Of a DNA stretch of 64,000 bases, positions 60,901 to 64,000 are shown piece after piece (within the stretch, counting starts at the first letter, position 1; every line of letters starts with the position of its first letter). Source of the stretch: Seison nebaliae (Eukaryota > Rotifera > Pararotatoria > Seisonacea > Seisonidae); contig JALJEE010002055.1 in the NCBI GenBank assembly GCA_023231475.1, positions 1 to 64,000 on the forward strand, given 5' to 3'. The notes under the pieces are model-generated. The model ran no database searches. It saw nothing but the letters and a program-made list of their open reading frames with translations, and had not been told where the DNA came from. The position numbers and the translations under genes were made by a program.

Positions 60901-61561
60901 GTGTCTGTTCCAATCCATCGATGATTTCGTGCAGTTCCTTCTTCTCCAAATACTCGTCCACATTCTCCACATTTTTCAGAATTTGACGAATTTTTAATTT
61001 GTCTTTCAATTCCGTTTCGGTCCATTCCAAATTGGATAGAATTCGTTCGATTCCTCTCATTTCTTGAATGATCGTCGAATATTTGAGATGGATGGTGGCG
61101 AGTGTACATTCGTCATCTTCAACTTTCTTCTTTTTCATCTTCATCTCTTTCTCTTCCTCTTCATCATATTTCTGACGAATTCCATCAATAAATTGATGAA
61201 CTGGTTCACTCAGATTTTCAAATGATTCAACAAATCCATTTTGTCTCACAATACATTCCACCGTTTTCTTCTCAATCTCTTTCAACACTTTCTCCTCATT
61301 CTCATACTCACCATCAATGACGGTGGAAGTTCGTGATCTGGTGGATTGTTGTCGCGTCGACTTCTTCTCGAAAATGTCCACAAATGCCACTTCTATTTCC
61401 TCCTCACATTTCTTCGTCTCATAAGGCTGATGAATGAACAAATTGCCACACCATCCATCCTCTCCATTTACCGTTTCTTTCTCGCACAAATCATTGTCGA
61501 TATCCTTCAATAAAATCTTCAAACTCAAATCCCAATTCTCATCATTGATCGTTAAGGACAT
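57947..61561 (-). CDS. Large charged intronless protein, unrecognised
   Basis: One uninterrupted frame of 1204 residues from ATG 61561. It is rich in Glu, Lys, Asp and Ser, with several predicted helical charged stretches and a lysine run at about residue 310-320. Two similar short motifs stand out: NGLFDYTSPFW (about residue 342) and DGLFDYKKFSEY (about residue 640), each after Asp/Ser-acidic residues. The last 250 residues are the least biased (CWFSIWYTYGLYFRLREDHY, LAHMKILGTEMPPSKQ, LNDIDPTLGSMNLGLIPP) and probably form a globular domain. No signal peptide or membrane helix is evident. I cannot assign a family. Its neighbours are nearly all split by small introns, so an intronless 3.6-kb gene is unusual here and could mean retroposition or a fast-evolving gene. 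Confidence 0.75.
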   Translation of the reverse strand: MSLTINDENWDLSLKILLKDIDNDLCEKETVNGEDGWCGNLFIHQPYETKKCEEEIEVAFVDIFEKKSTRQQSTRSRTSTVIDGEYENEEKVLKEIEKKTVECIVRQNGFVESFENLSEPVHQFIDGIRQKYDEEEEKEMKMKKKKVEDDECTLATIHLKYSTIIQEMRGIERILSNLEWTETELKDKLKIRQILKNVENVDEYLEKKELHEIIDGLEQTLSHHRDDLRRVKKEWTKLLRKSFRHRCRNNFRKIKSSVFDEMFEEYLIIFYPFLSTWTSKQIDHSIPSENNNLMELKKIHLKISNKKLISKKKKKKKKKLRVKSLRNRLIEMESDDENGLFDYTSPFWMEKRKNLPREPILMEMESNDDFILNVREEIEIYNSFKEQIPETLIRDSIYRSIYHRLLFALLPPKSDADKFVQLNDLPPEQPLKEMCRNVIDFLKEKKEIENRLSRLKNLKNLTNFISSKETKEKILMSRFNSEDLFKFLANGQWGRIEMREEVKERRNSLKRKLFKSDEMEISQNFLSFINSFYFITVSSTSMFGDYLTRGFDQFFSYWNEEIRIYLKFKSLNSSMRKKMEFISIKSTIIERKDRQSTCASTIAKFDNFILDEIDNDDELMMSKRKRFDERMEESYFDDSDGLFDYKKFSEYAHEMLDNNEPNELEDTLDMENDIVDLNQIELLSSDEDNMEIYIPDDVAEDEMDLYLDYVPNRNSSRQQLKETNEILDNEQFIESSSPIPSISDEIDMVEEMVNYDEEMKENMEELNRMKVDSNRMDYNLDRLSSSYSSIDWDMTNNSDRIMKRREEFRNKTKNSGKKLLKTSYFWGPKQKRCIIWKENNEKLDDRDDQILRERSQKQQLSSLSSSSRCKSFASFGYTTDIWKSKKLDFLIDQLHRKDDNKNLGKFNSNSKNIPKWKSKKKTEWESLEDDLMNTNDQLENQKHSLQLGKKDRPKKLNAIEKRFREKEEFDKRIDNITFISVDLTSAYDELAKNHLIYQDELDFCNGVTNKKSEEILEKINTLEDIGVQLTSTLKNRLERFLNDLNILDRCWFSIWYTYGLYFRLREDHYCRFVPIFPLAHMKILGTEMPPSKQKIVNLIADIMGVDCAVSFTNGKLNDIDPTLGSMNLGLIPPFIRQLDDRNNPHLYEMWNELRDDLYTLQLWQMTNFLKLDDSALVVEMNNESRERTMEHYEKLRNLQRNLFK

Positions 61562-61983
61562 CGATATTCATTTCGTAAATTTCGTTCAAGCTCAAAAAAA
61601 AAGAACAAAAACTTAAAATTCAAATTTTCAATTCTATTTTCAATTCCATCAAAAATTCCATTAAAAATTTCAATTTTTCACATTCAGCTTCGAATGACAC
61701 CAACATAAAATTTGCCATGTCTAAAAATTCTTCGACAAATTCTTCTAAATAACCAAATGACATTCCCAGTTGGAAGAAGAGCAGAAAATGTAGAAAAGTG
61801 AAAATGTAGAAACTGAAGAAGGAAAAAAGGAAAATTTACAGGAATTTTCCTTCCACTTCTAGCAGTGAATGGGAAAAAAGAGGAAATTTAACATCAATCC
61901 GTATGTCAAATTTTGAATGAGTAGATTTGGTGATCTATAATAAAACTCGAAGTTTTGATTGGAATTAGGAAAAGTTTTCAAAA
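61562..61983. other. Divergent promoter region
   Basis: 422 nt between two genes that point away from each other. A TATAATAAA stretch starts at about 61936, 48 nt before the plus-strand ATG, and may serve as a TATA element for it. Confidence 0.35.
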
Positions 61984-64000
61984 ATGAATTTTTTTATCTT
62001 GATAATTTCTTTTCTTCTCAATTTCATTCTCGTCCTCTCTGACACCTCACATAATTGTGATGTGAGTAAAGAGATGCGTGATGAATGCGACATGAAAACG
62101 AAGTGCAACGTTCCTTACGAACAATTATTCCAACAATCTCAATTATGTGGACGTGAATTACAAATAATTATGGCATGTGTGGCTAAATTGCCGAACGCGA
62201 GTGGACTCGCCAATTTGTTGGAGCAGATTTTCGCCAAGTTTTCCGACGCCAAACATGCAGTTGTCTGTCCGAAACAAAAAGCGAAATTGTCGTGTAATCG
62301 AGGACGAATTCTTCAAGTTCATTATGGTATTATCGGTTATCCACCATCGCAACATGCCATGACGAAATGTAATGATCAGGAAGGATTACGAGAATTGGCC
62401 CAAACCAGTTTCGAGAGTGGTTACAAATACAAAGGAAAAGAACATTGTTACATTACCATCTCCCCTCAATTGTTGGGTGGTCAATGTAACGGGAAGAGGA
62501 CGTGTCTCATCAACGCAAAGGAATTGGTGGGCGACTTAGCGAAGAAATGTACAACGAAGAAACTTTATGTGGAATTGGTTTACTCGTGTCTCGACAAGGA
62601 GAAGGAGAAAGGACGTGAACGAATCATTCCCGCTGTGGCTTGTGATGGTATTCCCGCCATCTTAACATGTCCTCGAACCACCGTCATCAATGTTATCCAT
62701 CGTGCCATTTATGGTATCACAATGCCACCAGCCGTCGTCTGTCCTGCTCAAATGTTCCTTCCTCGTACCAGATTGGCAAATCCGCCAATGTCACCATATA
62801 TCAATCATATGTATCAGCCTGCTCCTCCACCACCACCACCATCAGCACCTCGTTCTGCATATCCGGTTTATGGTAAACGAGCACGAGCACCAACTTATGG
62901 CGGTCAAGCACAAGCCCCACGTTATATTCGACAACAACAACCGCAACAATCTCAACCATCATATGGACAACAACAACGATCACCATCGTCGACTTATCAA
63001 AGAAAATCGAATTCTCCAACTTATCAACAACAACAACAACGATCACCATCACAATATGGACAACGATCACAATCACAATATGGTCAACAACGACAACGAT
63101 CACAATCACAATATAGTCAACAACGACAACGACCACAATATGGTCAACGATCACCATCTCAATACGGTCAACAACGACAACGAGCACAATATGGTCAGCA
63201 ATCGGATAATATGATTCCAAGTAAATATCAGTCAGTGAATGTGATTAATCAATCGCCACGACAAACATATTCATCAGTAATGCAAAGTTCTTTAAGTAGT
63301 AACGGACGATATCGTAAGAAACGACAAGTGGAACGATTGTTGTCTTTGGTGAGTGGAACGATCAGTCGATCGGAAGATTATCCAATTTCGAAAATTCCTC
63401 CTGGTGCCGGTTTCCTCCATTATTATGATGGAACGAATCATACGGGTGAACATCGACATCCATTACGACGTCTTCGAGTGATCTGTGGATCGAAATTAGT
63501 CTACAATTATGTCATGCATCAATGTCTTGGAAAGAACACGTGTATGATGTTCCCACATCCGGGTCTCTTGGGCTCACCATGTAAAGGCGCGTTCGCCGGC
63601 AATCAATTTTATGTTGAGTATTCGTGTACTAAACGAGATCATAAAGACGGTCGTTCACATCAACATTATTTCGATCATTATTCATTCGGACGAAAACGAG
63701 AAAATTTTGACGATTTTGATGACGAAGATGATCATTATCATCATGACGATAATGACGATAATGACGATGATGATGATAAAGACGACGATGATTATATTGT
63801 TTATGGTGAAGATGGAGAAGAGACTCCTAAACGATATGGACGTCGATTCCCTGGTCGATTCCCAGGAATGTTTCCAGGAGCTAGTGCGTTTCCAGGTGCG
63901 ATGGGTGGTCTTCCCGGTATGATGGGCGGTCATCCCGGTATGATGGGTGGTATGATGGGTGGAATGATGGCTGGACCACCAGCAGGTTATGGGGCGTGGG
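61984..64000 (+). CDS. Secreted SUEL-lectin protein with Q/Y-rich, acidic and Gly/Met-rich regions (3' end cut)
   Basis: Open from ATG 61984 to the window edge, 672 codons without a stop or visible intron. Order: signal peptide (1 to about 20); a Cys-containing N-terminal part; a complete SUEL-type galactose-binding lectin domain (about 94-202: KLSCNRGRILQVHYGIIGY, CNGKRTC, LYVELVYSC). The N-terminal half of a second SUEL domain follows (about 219-253: ACDGIPAILTCPRTTVINVI, AIYG, CPAQ), then repeats of the QYGQQRQRSQ type (about 283-425) and a furin-like RKKR (444-447). The matching C-terminal half comes next (about 500-552: RVICGSKLVYN, CLGKNTCMM, FYVEYSC), then an Asp/His run (about 576-606) and Phe-Pro-Gly and Met-Met-Gly repeats to the edge. 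Composition suggests an extracellular structural or adhesive material cleaved at RKKR. Function unknown. Confidence 0.85.
   Translation, partial: MNFFILIISFLLNFILVLSDTSHNCDVSKEMRDECDMKTKCNVPYEQLFQQSQLCGRELQIIMACVAKLPNASGLANLLEQIFAKFSDAKHAVVCPKQKAKLSCNRGRILQVHYGIIGYPPSQHAMTKCNDQEGLRELAQTSFESGYKYKGKEHCYITISPQLLGGQCNGKRTCLINAKELVGDLAKKCTTKKLYVELVYSCLDKEKEKGRERIIPAVACDGIPAILTCPRTTVINVIHRAIYGITMPPAVVCPAQMFLPRTRLANPPMSPYINHMYQPAPPPPPPSAPRSAYPVYGKRARAPTYGGQAQAPRYIRQQQPQQSQPSYGQQQRSPSSTYQRKSNSPTYQQQQQRSPSQYGQRSQSQYGQQRQRSQSQYSQQRQRPQYGQRSPSQYGQQRQRAQYGQQSDNMIPSKYQSVNVINQSPRQTYSSVMQSSLSSNGRYRKKRQVERLLSLVSGTISRSEDYPISKIPPGAGFLHYYDGTNHTGEHRHPLRRLRVICGSKLVYNYVMHQCLGKNTCMMFPHPGLLGSPCKGAFAGNQFYVEYSCTKRDHKDGRSHQHYFDHYSFGRKRENFDDFDDEDDHYHHDDNDDNDDDDDKDDDDYIVYGEDGEETPKRYGRRFPGRFPGMFPGASAFPGAMGGLPGMMGGHPGMMGGMMGGMMAGPPAGYGAW

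Noticed and set aside
62690-63220. Open frames on both strands rich in His/Asn or Val
   Set aside because: They are shadows of the CAA/CGA/TAT repeat codons of the SUEL-lectin gene read in other frames.
1-64000. CRISPR arrays, insertion sequences, retroelement or viral genes
   Set aside because: No spaced direct repeats, transposase, reverse transcriptase, integrase or capsid motifs were seen; repeats are simple-sequence or in-frame minisatellites.

Overview
This is a stretch of nuclear DNA from an invertebrate animal. It is AT-rich, has long spacers full of microsatellites, and its genes are cut by very short introns (mostly 41-90 nt) ending in AG. The gene set (a serotonin-type SLC6 transporter, calsyntenin, FAM78, MATE/SLC47, calpain, cyclin, M13 metallopeptidase, SUEL lectin) is that of a bilaterian animal with neurons. 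Probable cilia or centrosome proteins (CFAP92-like, CCDC66-like) and a 5S-like element carrying GGATGGGTGACCGCC argue against a nematode. I cannot name the phylum. Intron models were built by hand from frame continuity, splice dinucleotides and family conservation.

Layout. 1-409: 3' end of a plus-strand gene. 409-5185: spacer. 5186-8559 (+): M13/neprilysin-like peptidase in one long exon. About 9139-9257: degenerate 5S rRNA-like element. 9856-12611 (+): MATE transporter, 11 exons. 13889-18224 (-): calsyntenin, 4 exons. 18225-32499: about 14 kb with no recognisable gene but one suspicious tandem duplication. 32500-36146 (-): FAM78 with a very long N-terminal extension. 39390-41448 (-): calpain without EF hands. 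42382-43440 (-): A/B-type cyclin. 44449-48148 (+): CFAP92-like protein; 48421-49524 (+): ubiquitin-like-domain protein; 49806-52733 (-): CCDC66-like protein, tail to tail with the previous gene. 53319-56662 (-): SERT-like transporter, 11 exons. 57947-61561 (-): unrecognised 1204-residue intronless ORF. 61984 to the end (+): secreted SUEL-lectin/low-complexity protein, cut by the window edge.

The most striking signal is genome-wide in character. Of the 48 introns I could place, 47 begin with GTT and none with the usual metazoan GTAAG or GTGAG. That implies an unusual 5' splice-site consensus and perhaps an altered U1 snRNA or U1-independent recognition. The second is the last gene, where a SUEL lectin domain appears to be split into two halves by about 250 residues of Q/Y-rich repeats and a furin-type RKKR site, followed by acidic and Gly/Met-rich tails, which suggests a processed secreted structural material. 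Functionally the window combines neuronal genes (SERT, calsyntenin), a possible ciliary neighbourhood (CFAP92-like, CCDC66-like), transport (MATE), proteolysis (M13, calpain) and cell cycle (cyclin).
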